64,000 nucleotides of DNA from Halothiobacillus diazotrophicus (GTDB taxonomy: Bacteria; Pseudomonadota; Gammaproteobacteria; Halothiobacillales; Halothiobacillaceae). Of the stretch, positions 36,449-46,031 are shown piece by piece. The position numbers and the translations under genes were made by a program. Below the pieces are notes generated by a model, which made no database searches, was not told where the DNA came from, and was given only the letters and a program-made list of their open reading frames with translations. Location of the stretch: positions 1,995,001 to 2,059,000 of the forward strand of contig NZ_CP016027.1 in NCBI RefSeq assembly GCF_001663815.1, written 5' to 3'. Position 1 is the first letter of the stretch. Each line of letters opens with the position of its first letter.

Positions 36449-37285
36449 TCAGCTTCGCGACGACTGTCCGTATGCTTCGGAGATTTCACGCTGGCGTCTT
36501 TTCTGCGATCGCAGCTGATACAGGCTGGAGGCGATGACCCCGATGCTCACCACGACGATGATGATCGTGGCGACCGCATTGATCGAAGGGTCCAGCCCCA
36601 ACCGCGCCCGGGAGAAGATCACCAGCGGCAAGGTCGTCGAACCCGGGCCGGACAGGAACGCCGCGACCACTACGTCATCGAACGACAGCGTAAAGGTCAA
36701 CAGGAAGGCCGACACCAGCGCCGATGCGATCAGGGGCAACGTGACCAGCATGAATACCTGGAACGGTTTGCAACCCAGGTCCATGGCGGCCTCTTCCAAT
36801 CGGCGATCGATTTCCCGCAGTCGGGAAATAATCACCACGGTGGCGAAGGACGTACCGATCAGCGCATGACCCAGCAGAATCGTGGGGATGCCCCGTTCCG
36901 GAAAGCCCAGCCACTTCTGCAGCGCCACCAGCATCAGCAGCAGCGAGATGCCCACGATCACGTCCGGCATCACCAGCGGCGCATTCGCCATGGAGGACAA
37001 CAGGGTCCGCCCCTTGAACCGACCATAACGGACGAGCACGAATGCCGTGAAGGTCCCGAAAATCACCGACAGGATCCCACTCATGAAGGCCAGTTTGAGC
37101 GAGATGATGAGACCGTCGATCAGTTCTCGATCATGGGCGGCATCCACGTACCACTTGAAGGTAAACCCCGTCCACACCGTACTCAGGCGCGAGTCGTTGA
37201 ACGAATAAACGACCAGCGTGACGATGGGGATGTACAGGAAGATGAATACGGCGATCAGCCAGGATCGACCAAACAGGTTTTTCAT
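36449..37285 (-). CDS. potI: Putrescine ABC transporter permease PotI
   Basis: A 278-residue inner-membrane permease with six helices and the ABC-permease EAA loop EEAAMDLGCKPFQVFMLVTLP that contacts the ATPase. The N-terminus MKNLFGRSWLIAVFIFLYIP and TFTLSFDDVVVAAFLSGPG are typical of PotI/PotC. It overlaps potH by 4 bases. Confidence 0.93.
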   Translation of the reverse strand: MKNLFGRSWLIAVFIFLYIPIVTLVVYSFNDSRLSTVWTGFTFKWYVDAAHDRELIDGLIISLKLAFMSGILSVIFGTFTAFVLVRYGRFKGRTLLSSMANAPLVMPDVIVGISLLLMLVALQKWLGFPERGIPTILLGHALIGTSFATVVIISRLREIDRRLEEAAMDLGCKPFQVFMLVTLPLIASALVSAFLLTFTLSFDDVVVAAFLSGPGSTTLPLVIFSRARLGLDPSINAVATIIIVVVSIGVIASSLYQLRSQKRRQREISEAYGQSSRS

Positions 37286-38196
37286 GACTTTTCTCCGACC
37301 TTGGTTTCATCGTTGTAGCGATTGAACAAGGCCATTGGCACGATGATGAGCAGAATCATCACGATGGTCACGGCAGACGCCATCGGCCAATCGTTGTTGC
37401 TGAAGAACTCGTCCCACAGGACCCGGGCGATCATGAGCGTCCTCGCGCCGCCGAGCAGCTCGGGAATCACGTATTCGCCGAAGGCCGGAATGAACACCAG
37501 TAGGGACCCGGCGATGATGCCGCGCTTGGAGAGCGGTACCGTCACCAGCCAGAAGGTTTTCAGCGGGCTCGCACCGAGATCCGCCGATGCCTCGAGCAGC
37601 CTTTCGTCCAGCTTCACCAACGTTGCATAGAGCGGCAGCACCATGAAGGGCAGATAGGCGTACACCATGCCAATGGTCAGCGAGAACGAGGTATGCATCA
37701 TGTGGATCGGCGTCGCGAGCCAGCCCAGGTTCATGAGGGTGGTGTTCACCACGCCGTTGTCCGCCAGCAGCGCCTTCCAGGCGTAGATGCGCAGCAGGAA
37801 CGAGGTCCAGAACGGCAGCATGACCAGCATCAGCAGCATCGGCCGCAGATGGGACGGTGCCCGGGCGATGAAATAGGCGAACGGATACCCCAGCGCCAGA
37901 CAGTACAGCGTCGTCATCGCGGCGTACTTCACCGAGGACAAGTACGTGTTGAAGTAGAGGGAATCGTCACCCAGGTACAGGTAGTTGCCGAAATTGAATT
38001 TCAGCGTCAGCTCGTCGTCGGACCACTGCCAGAGGCTCGATACCGACGTGATGTTCATGTGGGCCAGACTGATGTCCAGCACGATCAGCAACGGCAGGGC
38101 AGCCAGGGCGAACAGCCACACCATCGGCACGCCGATCACCAGCGTGCGTGCCGTGAACAGATTACGGAACCGGGATAGTACGGTACTAGCGCGCAT
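37282..38196 (-). CDS. potH: Putrescine ABC transporter permease PotH
   Basis: A 304-residue permease with six membrane helices. IARAPSHLRPMLLMLVMLPF followed by WTSFLLRIYAWKALL is typical of PotH/PotB, and the EAA loop LEASADLGASPLKTFWLVTV is intact. It follows potG by 10 bases and overlaps potI by 4. Confidence 0.93.
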   Translation of the reverse strand: MRASTVLSRFRNLFTARTLVIGVPMVWLFALAALPLLIVLDISLAHMNITSVSSLWQWSDDELTLKFNFGNYLYLGDDSLYFNTYLSSVKYAAMTTLYCLALGYPFAYFIARAPSHLRPMLLMLVMLPFWTSFLLRIYAWKALLADNGVVNTTLMNLGWLATPIHMMHTSFSLTIGMVYAYLPFMVLPLYATLVKLDERLLEASADLGASPLKTFWLVTVPLSKRGIIAGSLLVFIPAFGEYVIPELLGGARTLMIARVLWDEFFSNNDWPMASAVTIVMILLIIVPMALFNRYNDETKVGEKS

Positions 38197-38206
38197 GATC
38201 TCCCCC

Positions 38207-39319
38207 TTACTCGGTCAGAACGACCATGGCGTCGCGGGTCCAATGGGCGTACACATGATCGCCCCAGGTCAGGTCATCCGCCGCCTTCCGCGTCAGATTG
38301 GACTGCTGCACCTTGAGGATCATGCCCGTGGGCAACTTGATGTGATAGGTGGAATGCGCCCCGAAATAGGCGATCTCGACCACCTCGCCGGCGCACCAAT
38401 TGTATTCGTCCGCCGGCCGCTCCCGGGTCAGCTGGATTTTCTCGGGACGCAGTACCACGGCGACCTCCATGCCGGGCGAGCCGGTAATGCCATGACCGAC
38501 GTAATGCATGCATTCCGCACAGCGCACGGTAATGTGGTCGGGCTCGTCCTCGACCACGGTGCCCTCGAAGATGTTCACGTTGCCGATGAAGCTGGCGACA
38601 AAACGGCTATTGGGCGTTTCGTAGATCTCGTCCGGCGTACCGACCTGCAGGAGCGAGCCTTCGTCCATGACCGCAATGCTGCAGGCCATGGTCATGGCCT
38701 CTTCCTGATCGTGCGTCACCAGCACGCAGGTCACGCCGACCTGCTCGATGATGTTCACGAGTTCGAACTGCGTGGTTTCCCGGAGCTTCTTGTCCAGAGC
38801 GCCCAGTGGTTCGTCGAGCAGAAGCAGGGTCGGGCGTTTCGCCAGGCTCCGTGCCAGGGCGACGCGCTGTTGCTGACCGCCCGACAACTGATGCGGCTTG
38901 CGCTTGCCATATTTGGACAGCTGGACCAGATTGAGCATGGCATCGACGCGCTCGGCGAGTTCGCCCTTGCGAAGGCCGTCGCGCCGCAGGCCGAAGGCCA
39001 CGTTGTCCCAAACGCTCAGGTGCGGAAACAGCGCATAGGACTGGAACATCATGTTGACCGGACGCTGGTACGGCGTCAGATCGGTAATATCCTGACCCGA
39101 CAGGTAAATCCGACCGCTGGTCGGGGTCTCGAATCCGGCCAGCATCCGCAACAGGGTCGATTTGCCGCAGCCCGAGCTGCCGACGAGGGCGTAGATCTTG
39201 CCCTTGGGAACGGTCAACGAGACATTGTCGACGGCCTTGACGACACCGTCGAAAACCTTGCTGACACCTTCGATTCGCAACAAAACATCGGGGTCCGTAT
39301 TGGCTGTTACCGGCGCCAT
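38207..39319 (-). CDS. potG: Putrescine ABC transporter ATP-binding protein PotG
   Basis: A 370-residue ATPase: Walker A GSSGCGKSTLLRML, signature LSGGQQQRVALARSLAKRP, Walker B LLLLDEPLGALD, switch His in CVLVTHDQEEA, and a C-terminal TOBE domain. GGAG supports ATG 39319. The 107-base spacer from potF contains two large hairpins, so potG translation or message level may be set below that of potF. Confidence 0.94.
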   Translation of the reverse strand: MAPVTANTDPDVLLRIEGVSKVFDGVVKAVDNVSLTVPKGKIYALVGSSGCGKSTLLRMLAGFETPTSGRIYLSGQDITDLTPYQRPVNMMFQSYALFPHLSVWDNVAFGLRRDGLRKGELAERVDAMLNLVQLSKYGKRKPHQLSGGQQQRVALARSLAKRPTLLLLDEPLGALDKKLRETTQFELVNIIEQVGVTCVLVTHDQEEAMTMACSIAVMDEGSLLQVGTPDEIYETPNSRFVASFIGNVNIFEGTVVEDEPDHITVRCAECMHYVGHGITGSPGMEVAVVLRPEKIQLTRERPADEYNWCAGEVVEIAYFGAHSTYHIKLPTGMILKVQQSNLTRKAADDLTWGDHVYAHWTRDAMVVLTE

Positions 39320-39344
39320 ACCAATCTCCTCATGGGGGGTTCTT

Positions 39345-39415
39345 CTTCTCGATCCAATGGGCAAACACCTGCCCTTTGGATCGAGAAGCGCTCCGCGCAG
39401 GATCGGCGCGGAGCG
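39345..39415 (-). repeat. Back-to-back large hairpins in the potF-potG spacer
   Basis: Hairpin one: arms 39345-39363 and 39370-39388, 19 base pairs with one mismatch (CTTCTCGATCC.../...GGATCGAGAAG), 6-base loop. Hairpin two: CGCTCCGCGC (39389-39398) / GCGCGGAGCG (39406-39415), perfect. They abut directly, 11 bases after the potF stop. No U run follows, so they look like a stabilising or attenuating element after the binding-protein gene. Confidence 0.8.
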
Positions 39416-39426
39416 AGTGGACTAGA

Positions 39427-40545
39427 TCAAGAACCTGTCTTGAACTTGGTGTACAGGCGGGTCATCAGACGACGGGTTTCGCTGTTGACGGCCTTCGGGG
39501 TCACCAGTTTCTTCAGGTTTTCCTCAGACAGGAAGACAGTCTTGTTGTTGGCTACGCTCGGATCGACATACGGCAGCGAATCCTTGTTCGGGTTGGCGTA
39601 CAGAACCGCATTGGTCAGAGACGCGTCGACCTTCGGCTGGAGAATGTAGTTCATCCACTTGAGCGCGTTTTCCGGGTGCGGGGCATCGGCCGGAATCGCC
39701 ATGCTGTCGAAGAAGGCCAGACCACCGTTTTCCGGAATCAGGACCTGGATTTTCTGACCGTTCTTGCTGTCGACGGCACGCTGCGCGGACTGGCTCATGT
39801 CGCCGGACCAGCCGAGAGACACGCACAGGGAACCGTTGGCCAGATCGTCGATGTAGCTGGAAGAGGAGAATTCCTTGATGTACGGACGGATCTTCTCGAT
39901 TTTCTTGAAGGCCGCCTCGTAATCGGACTTCTTGTTGGAGAACGGATTCATGTTCATGGAATGCAGCGCTGCCGGCAGCACTTCATAGGCGGAGTCCAGA
40001 ACGGAAATGCCGCAGGACTTCAGCTTGCTCGCATACTTCGGATCGAAGATCAGATCCCAGGCGCTCTTCGGCATCGGCGTGTCGCCCAGTGCCTTCTTGA
40101 CCTTGTCGACGTTGATACCGACGGTGGTGTAGCCCCACAGCCAGTTCACGAGATGCTGGTTGCCCGGATCGACGGCGGCCAGTTTTTCGAGAATGGTCGG
40201 ATCGATGTGCTTCCAGTTCGGCAGCTTGCTCTTGTCGAGCTTCTGGAACAGACCGCCCTTGATCTGAAGTTCGGCCCAGTTGGCGGAGGGTACGACGATG
40301 TCGTAGCCGGTGTGGCCGGCAACCAGCTTGGCATGCAGCGTTTCGTTGCTGTCGTAGTTGTCGTAGTGGACCTTGATGCCGGTTTCCTTTTCGAAATTCG
40401 AAATGGTGTCCGGTGCGATGTAATCGGACCAGTTGTAGATGTTGAGGACCTTTTCCTCTTCCGCACTGGCGATCGGCGCCAGGCCCGCGGCGAACGCGAC
40501 GACGGCCATCCCGCCGAGCAATTGTTTCTTGAACAGTGATTTCAT
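39427..40545 (-). CDS. potF: Putrescine-binding periplasmic protein PotF
   Basis: PotF captures putrescine in the periplasm for PotGHI. The 372-residue protein has a signal peptide cut after APIASA (about residue 28) and the family start EEKVLNIYNWSDYIAPDT, then ELQIKGGLFQKLDKSKLPNW. AAGGAG precedes ATG 40545. It is the first gene of the transporter set, 132 bases after spuC. Spermidine or other amine specificity cannot be excluded (SpuD/SpuE-like). Confidence 0.94.
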   Translation of the reverse strand: MKSLFKKQLLGGMAVVAFAAGLAPIASAEEEKVLNIYNWSDYIAPDTISNFEKETGIKVHYDNYDSNETLHAKLVAGHTGYDIVVPSANWAELQIKGGLFQKLDKSKLPNWKHIDPTILEKLAAVDPGNQHLVNWLWGYTTVGINVDKVKKALGDTPMPKSAWDLIFDPKYASKLKSCGISVLDSAYEVLPAALHSMNMNPFSNKKSDYEAAFKKIEKIRPYIKEFSSSSYIDDLANGSLCVSLGWSGDMSQSAQRAVDSKNGQKIQVLIPENGGLAFFDSMAIPADAPHPENALKWMNYILQPKVDASLTNAVLYANPNKDSLPYVDPSVANNKTVFLSEENLKKLVTPKAVNSETRRLMTRLYTKFKTGS

Positions 40546-40677
40546 GCGAAGTTCTCCTTCAGGTTCATTAAGCAAGATTCGATAAATTCAACCAACACAT
40601 CCAACCATGGGTCACATCCGCTGGCCGTTTCCGACAAACCTCTGCGATCCGATTACGCGCGTTTAACAATCATGCAG

Positions 40678-42072
40678 TCACCCCGCCGAGTGGCCTGCAT
40701 CCATCCAGCCTCGCGACTGTATGTCCTTCAGGGTCGCATCCAGGCAAATGCGTACCCGCTTGATCAGTTCATCGATGTCCGATTTGGTGCAGACCAACGG
40801 TGGCGCGATGATCATCCGGTCACCCACGGCCCGCATCACCAGCCCGTTGGCGAAGCAATGATCCCGGCAAATCATGCCAACTTCCAACGACGAATCGAAG
40901 GGCGTCCTGCTTGCCTTGTCCTTCATCAGCACGAGGCCGCCCACCATGCCGAACGTTTCCGCGCCGGCGACCAGGGGATGCTCGGACAACGCGGCGAACT
41001 GTTCGGCCAGATAGGGGCCCGTTTCCTCGCGCACCCGATCCACCAGCCCCTCGCGCTCGATGATATCGAGATTGGCCAACGCCACCGCACAGGCCACCGG
41101 GTGACCGGAATAGGTGTAGCCATGATTGAATTCGCCCCCCTGTCCGATCACGACATCGGCCACCCGCTTGCCGACCACGACGCCGCCGAGCGGTATATAC
41201 CCCGAAGTGACGCCCTTGGCAAAGGTGATCAGATCCGGCTTCGCGCCCATCATTTCGGCGCTGAACCAGGCGCCGAGACGTCCGAAGCCGCAGATCACCT
41301 CGTCGCAGATCAGCAGGATCCCGTACTTGTCGCAGATCCGCTGAATCTCCGGCCAATAGGTTTTCGGCGGGATGATCACGCCGCCCGCCCCTTGGACCGG
41401 CTCGCCAATGAAGGCTGCCACCTTCTCGGGACCGACCGCCAGAATCTTCTGCTCCAGCCAGCCGGCCGCCTCGATACCGAAGGCATCCCGATCCATGTCC
41501 GGTGCCAGCTCGAAGTGATAGGGCTGCTGGATATGCTCGATCCCCGGCACCATCGGACCACCCTGCGCATGCATGCCCGACATGCCGCCCAGGGCGGCGC
41601 CGCAGACGGTCGAGCCGTGATAGGCATTCTTCCGGCTGATGATGACATTGCGCTCCGGTTGACCAAGCGTTGCCCAATAATGGCGCACGAGACGCACATT
41701 GGTATCGTTGGATTCCGAACCGGAGGAGCTGAAGAACACATGGGAAAAACGCGCGCCTGCTAGGCCGACGATGCGCTCTGCCAGTTGGGCCGCCGGAAGG
41801 TTCGTCGTCTGGAAGAAACTGTTGTAATACGGGAGCACTTCCATCTGGCGCGCGGCCGCTTCCACCAGTTCCTGGCGCCCGTAGCCCACGTTGACACACC
41901 ACAATCCGGACATGCCATCGAATATCTCGTTGTCCTCGGAATCCCAGACATAGACGCCTTTCCCACGGGTGATGACCCGTGCACCCTTGCCCGCCAGCGA
42001 TTGATGATCCGTAAAGGGATGCATGTAGTGTGCCGAGTCCAGGGCCTGTACTTCACGGGTGGTTAGCGACAT
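40678..42072 (-). CDS. spuC: Putrescine--pyruvate aminotransferase (SpuC type)
   Basis: SpuC transaminates putrescine with pyruvate, giving 4-aminobutyraldehyde and alanine. The 464-residue class III enzyme has DSAHYMHPFTDHQSL, GMSGLWCVNVGYGR, SSSGSESNDTNVRLVRHYW, LLICDEVICGFGRLG and the PLP lysine in TFAKGVTSGYIPLGG. GAGGAG precedes ATG 42072. It lies between puuA and potF, so direct transamination and glutamylation are encoded side by side. Confidence 0.92.
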   Translation of the reverse strand: MSLTTREVQALDSAHYMHPFTDHQSLAGKGARVITRGKGVYVWDSEDNEIFDGMSGLWCVNVGYGRQELVEAAARQMEVLPYYNSFFQTTNLPAAQLAERIVGLAGARFSHVFFSSSGSESNDTNVRLVRHYWATLGQPERNVIISRKNAYHGSTVCGAALGGMSGMHAQGGPMVPGIEHIQQPYHFELAPDMDRDAFGIEAAGWLEQKILAVGPEKVAAFIGEPVQGAGGVIIPPKTYWPEIQRICDKYGILLICDEVICGFGRLGAWFSAEMMGAKPDLITFAKGVTSGYIPLGGVVVGKRVADVVIGQGGEFNHGYTYSGHPVACAVALANLDIIEREGLVDRVREETGPYLAEQFAALSEHPLVAGAETFGMVGGLVLMKDKASRTPFDSSLEVGMICRDHCFANGLVMRAVGDRMIIAPPLVCTKSDIDELIKRVRICLDATLKDIQSRGWMDAGHSAG

Positions 42073-42113
42073 GGTGTTCTCCTCGTTCGTCGTCTGATTC
42101 ATGGCTGTTCACG

Positions 42114-43484
42114 TCACACGTGCATCAACAGATGCTCGCGTTCCCAGGGACTGATGACCCGCATGAATTCCTCATGCTCGGTTTCCTTCACGGCGACGTA
42201 GACGTCGATGAAGTTGTCCCCGAGCACTTCGCGCAATGGCAGGGAGGCATCCAGCATGCGCAACGCCTCGGACAGACCGCGCGGTAACTGGTAATTCGCG
42301 TCGTAGGCACTCCCCGTCGTGACGGCACTGGGCGTCAGCTGTTCCTTGATGCCGAGGTAACCGCAGGCCAGGGTAACGGCCATCGCCAGATACGGGTTGG
42401 CGTCTGCGCCCACCACGCGGTTCTCGACGCGGCGCGCCTCGGCGTCCGAAATGGGCACCCGGATCCCGACGGTACGGTTGTCGTAGCCCCATTCGATATT
42501 GATGGGCGCGGCGCCGCCGCGGACGACCCGGCGATAGGAGTTGACGTAGGGCGCCAGCAACGCCATCGCCGATGGCAGGTACTTTTGCAGCCCGGCGATG
42601 TAGTGCTGGAACAGCGGGGACTCGGTCCCATCCGGATTGCTGAAGATGTTCAGCCCCGTCTTGGTATCCAGCACGCTTTGGTGGATGTGCATGGCCGATC
42701 CCGGCTCGTGGGCCATGGGCTTGGCCATGAACGTGGCATACATGTTGTGACGCAGCGCCACTTCGCGCAGGGTGCGTTTGAAGAAGAACACCTTGTCGGC
42801 GAGGATCATGGGTTCGTCGTGCAGGAAGTTGATTTCCATCTGACCTGCGCCGAATTCGTGGATCAGCGTATCGAGTTCCAGCCCCATGATGTCGCAGTAT
42901 TCGTAGATGTCCTCGAACAGCGGGTCGAATTCGTTCACGGCATCGATGCTGTAGAGCTGACGGCTGGTCTCGGCGCGGCCGCTGCGGCCGATCGGCGGGA
43001 CCAGCGGCTGGTTCGGATCGGTATTGCGCGCCAGCAGGTAGAACTCGAGTTCCGGTGCCACGATCGGCGTCCAACCCATCTGCTTGTACAGATCGGTGAC
43101 CTTGCGCAGGACGTTGCGCGGGGCGAAATCCACGGGAGATCCGTCGTGGAACAGGCAATCCATGATGACCTGGGCGGTCGGATCCGCGGCCCAGGGCACG
43201 AGCCGCACCGTGCCCGGGTCCGGTACCAGCACCATGTCCTTGTCGGTGAAACCGAAGACGTTGTCGTACCCGCTGTGGTTTGCCGGCGCTTCGCCCGTCA
43301 CCGTCACCCCGAGCACCTGCTCGGGCAGGCGCATGGCCCGTTCCTCGGTGAACTTCTCTCGCGGCAGGATCTTGCCGCGCGCCACGCCGGTGAGATCGGG
43401 CACCAGGCATTCGATTTCCGTGACACTGCGCTCGGCAAGCCACTGATCCATGTCGCGATGGGAAAAGTTTCTACGGTCGGTCAT
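42114..43484 (-). CDS. puuA: Gamma-glutamylputrescine synthetase PuuA
   Basis: PuuA joins glutamate and putrescine with ATP, the first step of the Puu pathway. The 456-residue glutamine-synthetase-fold enzyme has CLVPDLTGVARGKILPREKF, APELEFYLLA, EFGAGQMEINFLH and INIEWGYDNRTVGIRVP. TTGGAG supports ATG 43484; a longer in-frame form would overlap puuD. It lies 34 bases after puuD and 41 before spuC. Confidence 0.93.
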   Translation of the reverse strand: MTDRRNFSHRDMDQWLAERSVTEIECLVPDLTGVARGKILPREKFTEERAMRLPEQVLGVTVTGEAPANHSGYDNVFGFTDKDMVLVPDPGTVRLVPWAADPTAQVIMDCLFHDGSPVDFAPRNVLRKVTDLYKQMGWTPIVAPELEFYLLARNTDPNQPLVPPIGRSGRAETSRQLYSIDAVNEFDPLFEDIYEYCDIMGLELDTLIHEFGAGQMEINFLHDEPMILADKVFFFKRTLREVALRHNMYATFMAKPMAHEPGSAMHIHQSVLDTKTGLNIFSNPDGTESPLFQHYIAGLQKYLPSAMALLAPYVNSYRRVVRGGAAPINIEWGYDNRTVGIRVPISDAEARRVENRVVGADANPYLAMAVTLACGYLGIKEQLTPSAVTTGSAYDANYQLPRGLSEALRMLDASLPLREVLGDNFIDVYVAVKETEHEEFMRVISPWEREHLLMHV

Positions 43485-43518
43485 TTGAACGCTCCAAGAG
43501 TTCGATGATTCATTCGGC

Positions 43519-44283
43519 TCATGCTTCACGCTGCGCGACCCGGGCGCGGCACGCATCGCCGAAGGCACGGAATATTGCCAGATAGGGCGGGGTATTCAGC
43601 ACGTTCCACTCGGGGTGCCACTGCACCGCCAGGGCAAAAGACTTGGCCCCGGCGATTCGTACGGCCTCGATAAGACCGTCGGGCGCATGGGCTTCGGCGA
43701 CGAGCCCGGCACCCAGTCGATCAATGCCCTGGCCATGCAGGGAGTTGACCATGAATTCGCTGCAGCCGGTGATTTCCGCCAGCAGACCACCGGGCACCGT
43801 CGTCACCGGATGGACTTGGGCGTATTGCTCGCTCTGTTCGGGGCTGTCGGGCTCCCGGTGATCCGCCATGCCCGGCTGCTCGTGAACCGCCTGATGCAGG
43901 CTGCCGCCGAACGCCACGTTGATTTCCTGAAAGCCCCGGCAAATGCCCAGCAGGGGTACGCCCGCCTCGACCGCCGCGCCGATCAGCCGCAAGGTCAGGC
44001 CATCCCGCGCCGGATCGAGCGGTAATGCCGGATTCAGGACGTCCTGATCGAAATGCGACGGGTGCACGTTCGACACCGCGCCCGGCAGGAGGATGCCGTC
44101 GGCGCAGGCCAGCAGGGATTCGATATCACTGTCGGCACCCAGCGCCGGTGCGATGAGTGGCAACGCGGGTACGGCCTTGGCGACGGCGGCCACGTACTTG
44201 CCCCCGGCCACATGGAAGGACTGCTTATCGATCTGCCGATAATCCGCAGCCAGCAGAACGACAGGTTGACGGTTTTGACCCAT
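43519..44283 (-). CDS. puuD: Gamma-glutamyl-GABA hydrolase PuuD
   Basis: PuuD hydrolyses gamma-glutamyl-GABA to glutamate and GABA. The 254-residue class I glutamine amidotransferase-like protein equals E. coli PuuD in length. The nucleophile is Cys115 in LLGICRGFQEINVAFGG (Cys114 in E. coli), and the catalytic His is in AVQWHPEWN. AAAGGA upstream supports ATG 44283. It heads the leftward polyamine series and is divergent from the MocR gene. Confidence 0.94.
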   Translation of the reverse strand: MGQNRQPVVLLAADYRQIDKQSFHVAGGKYVAAVAKAVPALPLIAPALGADSDIESLLACADGILLPGAVSNVHPSHFDQDVLNPALPLDPARDGLTLRLIGAAVEAGVPLLGICRGFQEINVAFGGSLHQAVHEQPGMADHREPDSPEQSEQYAQVHPVTTVPGGLLAEITGCSEFMVNSLHGQGIDRLGAGLVAEAHAPDGLIEAVRIAGAKSFALAVQWHPEWNVLNTPPYLAIFRAFGDACRARVAQREA

Positions 44284-44525
44284 GAATCGGACATCCTTTT
44301 TGAGCAATTGTCTTGATTGTTGCCGCGTCGATGATTGGCCCTAAGGGAGGCTCAACTATGAACTATCAAAGCACCAAAGTGGAACCAAAAAACGCACACA
44401 ACTAAGACATTGTTTTACAAAAATATTTTTTGCAACTTATCAATGAATGGGTTTATTCTTGTCTCAATTTGGCAAACCAGCAAGAGCCAATTAAAGAATC
44501 TGCATGGAACCACTTATCCGGGGGG
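44284..44525. promoter_or_regulatory. Divergent puuD-mocR promoter region
   Basis: A 242-base AT-rich spacer. The 8-mer TGGAACCA occurs twice as a direct repeat (44380-44387 and 44505-44512), a layout seen for MocR operators. An AT palindrome AAAAATATTTTT is at 44419-44430. No exact -10/-35 pair is assigned. Confidence 0.5.
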
Positions 44526-46031
44526 ATGACCATTTTGGAATCACTGACCATCTCGGACTGGTTGCGCACCGAGCTCAAGCAAGGCCGATTCCCGCCCCGA
44601 ATGCCCGCGCATCGCCGGGTCTACGAATCGATTCGCCGCGCCATCGCCAATGAGCACCTCACGCCAGGCACGCGCTTGCCCTCGACCCGAAGTCTTGCCC
44701 AGGACCTGGATTTGTCGCGCAATACGCTGCTGGCCGCCTTCGAGCAATTGCACGAAGAGGGCTATGTCGTGTCGCAGGTGGGCAGTGGTACCCGGGTTGC
44801 CGATACGCTGCCCGAGAGTTTCCTGGTCCTGGACGAGGCTCAGGCTCAGGGCGGCCAGGAGGCTGCCAAACGGCCCGCCATCCTCTCCCGGCGGGGCACA
44901 ATGGCCGCAGGGCCGGTCGATCAGCCCAGTCATGAAGTCCAGCCATTCACACCGGGCGAGGATGATTTCTCGGCGTTTCCGACGCGACTCTGGCGACGCC
45001 TGCTGAACCGGCAGTGGCGCGATCCCCAGCCGGCCTATCTCGATTACGGCCATGCCGGGGGCCATTTGCCCCTGCGTCGCGCCATCGCCAATTACCTGCG
45101 CATGTCCCGTACGGTCAATCTGACGGTCGAACAGGTGCTGATCACGTCCGGTACGCAGCAATCCATCGATCTCTGCGCGCGCATGTTGACCGATGTCGGC
45201 GATCGGGTCTGGGTGGAAAGCCCCTGCTACTGGGGGGCGCGCCGGGTGCTGGAGGTGAATGGACTGGATCTGCACCCGGTGCCTGTCGATGACGAAGGCA
45301 TGGCGCCGGGCAATCGCGACTTCCGCCGGCCGCCGCGCCTGATCTACACCACCCCATCCCATCAGTATCCGAAAGGGGTCGTGATGAGCTACGGCCGCCG
45401 TCGCCTTCTTCTGGACTATGCGGCGAGCCGCGGTGCCTGGATTCTGGAGGATGACTACGACAGCGAGTTCCGCTTCGAAGGGCGGCCGCTTTCTTCCCTG
45501 CAAGGCATGGATCAGAATGGCTGCGTGCTGTACATGGGTACGTTTTCCAAGGTGATGTACCCCGGCATCAAGCTCGGCTATATCGTCGTTCCCCCGGATC
45601 TGGCCGACAGCTTCAAACGCGGGTTGTACGAACTGCAGCGGCCCGGGCAAGTGGTCATCCAAGCGGCGCTGGCCGAGTTCATCGAGGAGGGCCATTTCTC
45701 GACCCATATCCGGCGATTGCGGCAAATCTACAAGGAACGGCGACAGTTGCTGCAGAAGGTCCTGGCACCGGTCGCCACCGTGGGTGCGCGGTTGCCGCCC
45801 GCGGGTTCGGGTCTGCATCTCGTGGTGGAATTGCCGGCCCACTGCGACGATGTCCGCGTCGCGGAACTGGCAGCAGAACAGGGTTTGCGGGTATACCCGC
45901 TCTCACTTTACGGCGTGGGCGAAAAACGCGAAAAGGGACTGATCGTCGGCTATGCCTATGCCGCAACCGAGCGCATCACGCCCTATGGCCGAATACTGGC
46001 CGACGTCATCCAGGCCGCACTGAGCAGCTAG
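44526..46031 (+). CDS. MocR-family regulator (GntR HTH fused to aminotransferase domain)
   Basis: A 501-residue PLP-dependent regulator: N-terminal winged HTH (about residues 28-95, PSTRSLAQDLDLSRNTLLAA) and a class I aminotransferase-like domain (about 150-495) with LIYTTPSHQYPKGVVM and the PLP-lysine region YMGTFSKVMYPGIKLGYIV. GabR is of this type and responds to GABA with PLP. It is divergent from puuD and most likely controls the polyamine genes. The ATG at 44526 has a G run directly before it rather than a normally spaced site, so the start is less sure. A 13-base tandem duplication spans its stop. Confidence 0.88.
   Translation: MTILESLTISDWLRTELKQGRFPPRMPAHRRVYESIRRAIANEHLTPGTRLPSTRSLAQDLDLSRNTLLAAFEQLHEEGYVVSQVGSGTRVADTLPESFLVLDEAQAQGGQEAAKRPAILSRRGTMAAGPVDQPSHEVQPFTPGEDDFSAFPTRLWRRLLNRQWRDPQPAYLDYGHAGGHLPLRRAIANYLRMSRTVNLTVEQVLITSGTQQSIDLCARMLTDVGDRVWVESPCYWGARRVLEVNGLDLHPVPVDDEGMAPGNRDFRRPPRLIYTTPSHQYPKGVVMSYGRRRLLLDYAASRGAWILEDDYDSEFRFEGRPLSSLQGMDQNGCVLYMGTFSKVMYPGIKLGYIVVPPDLADSFKRGLYELQRPGQVVIQAALAEFIEEGHFSTHIRRLRQIYKERRQLLQKVLAPVATVGARLPPAGSGLHLVVELPAHCDDVRVAELAAEQGLRVYPLSLYGVGEKREKGLIVGYAYAATERITPYGRILADVIQAALSS

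Noticed and set aside
36534-36869. Rightward open frame opposite potI
   Set aside because: Antisense to the conserved permease; no independent evidence.
37985-39649. A 554-codon rightward open frame through potH/potG
   Set aside because: It crosses two real genes and the hairpin spacer; the product looks like antisense sequence and potG and potH are intact.
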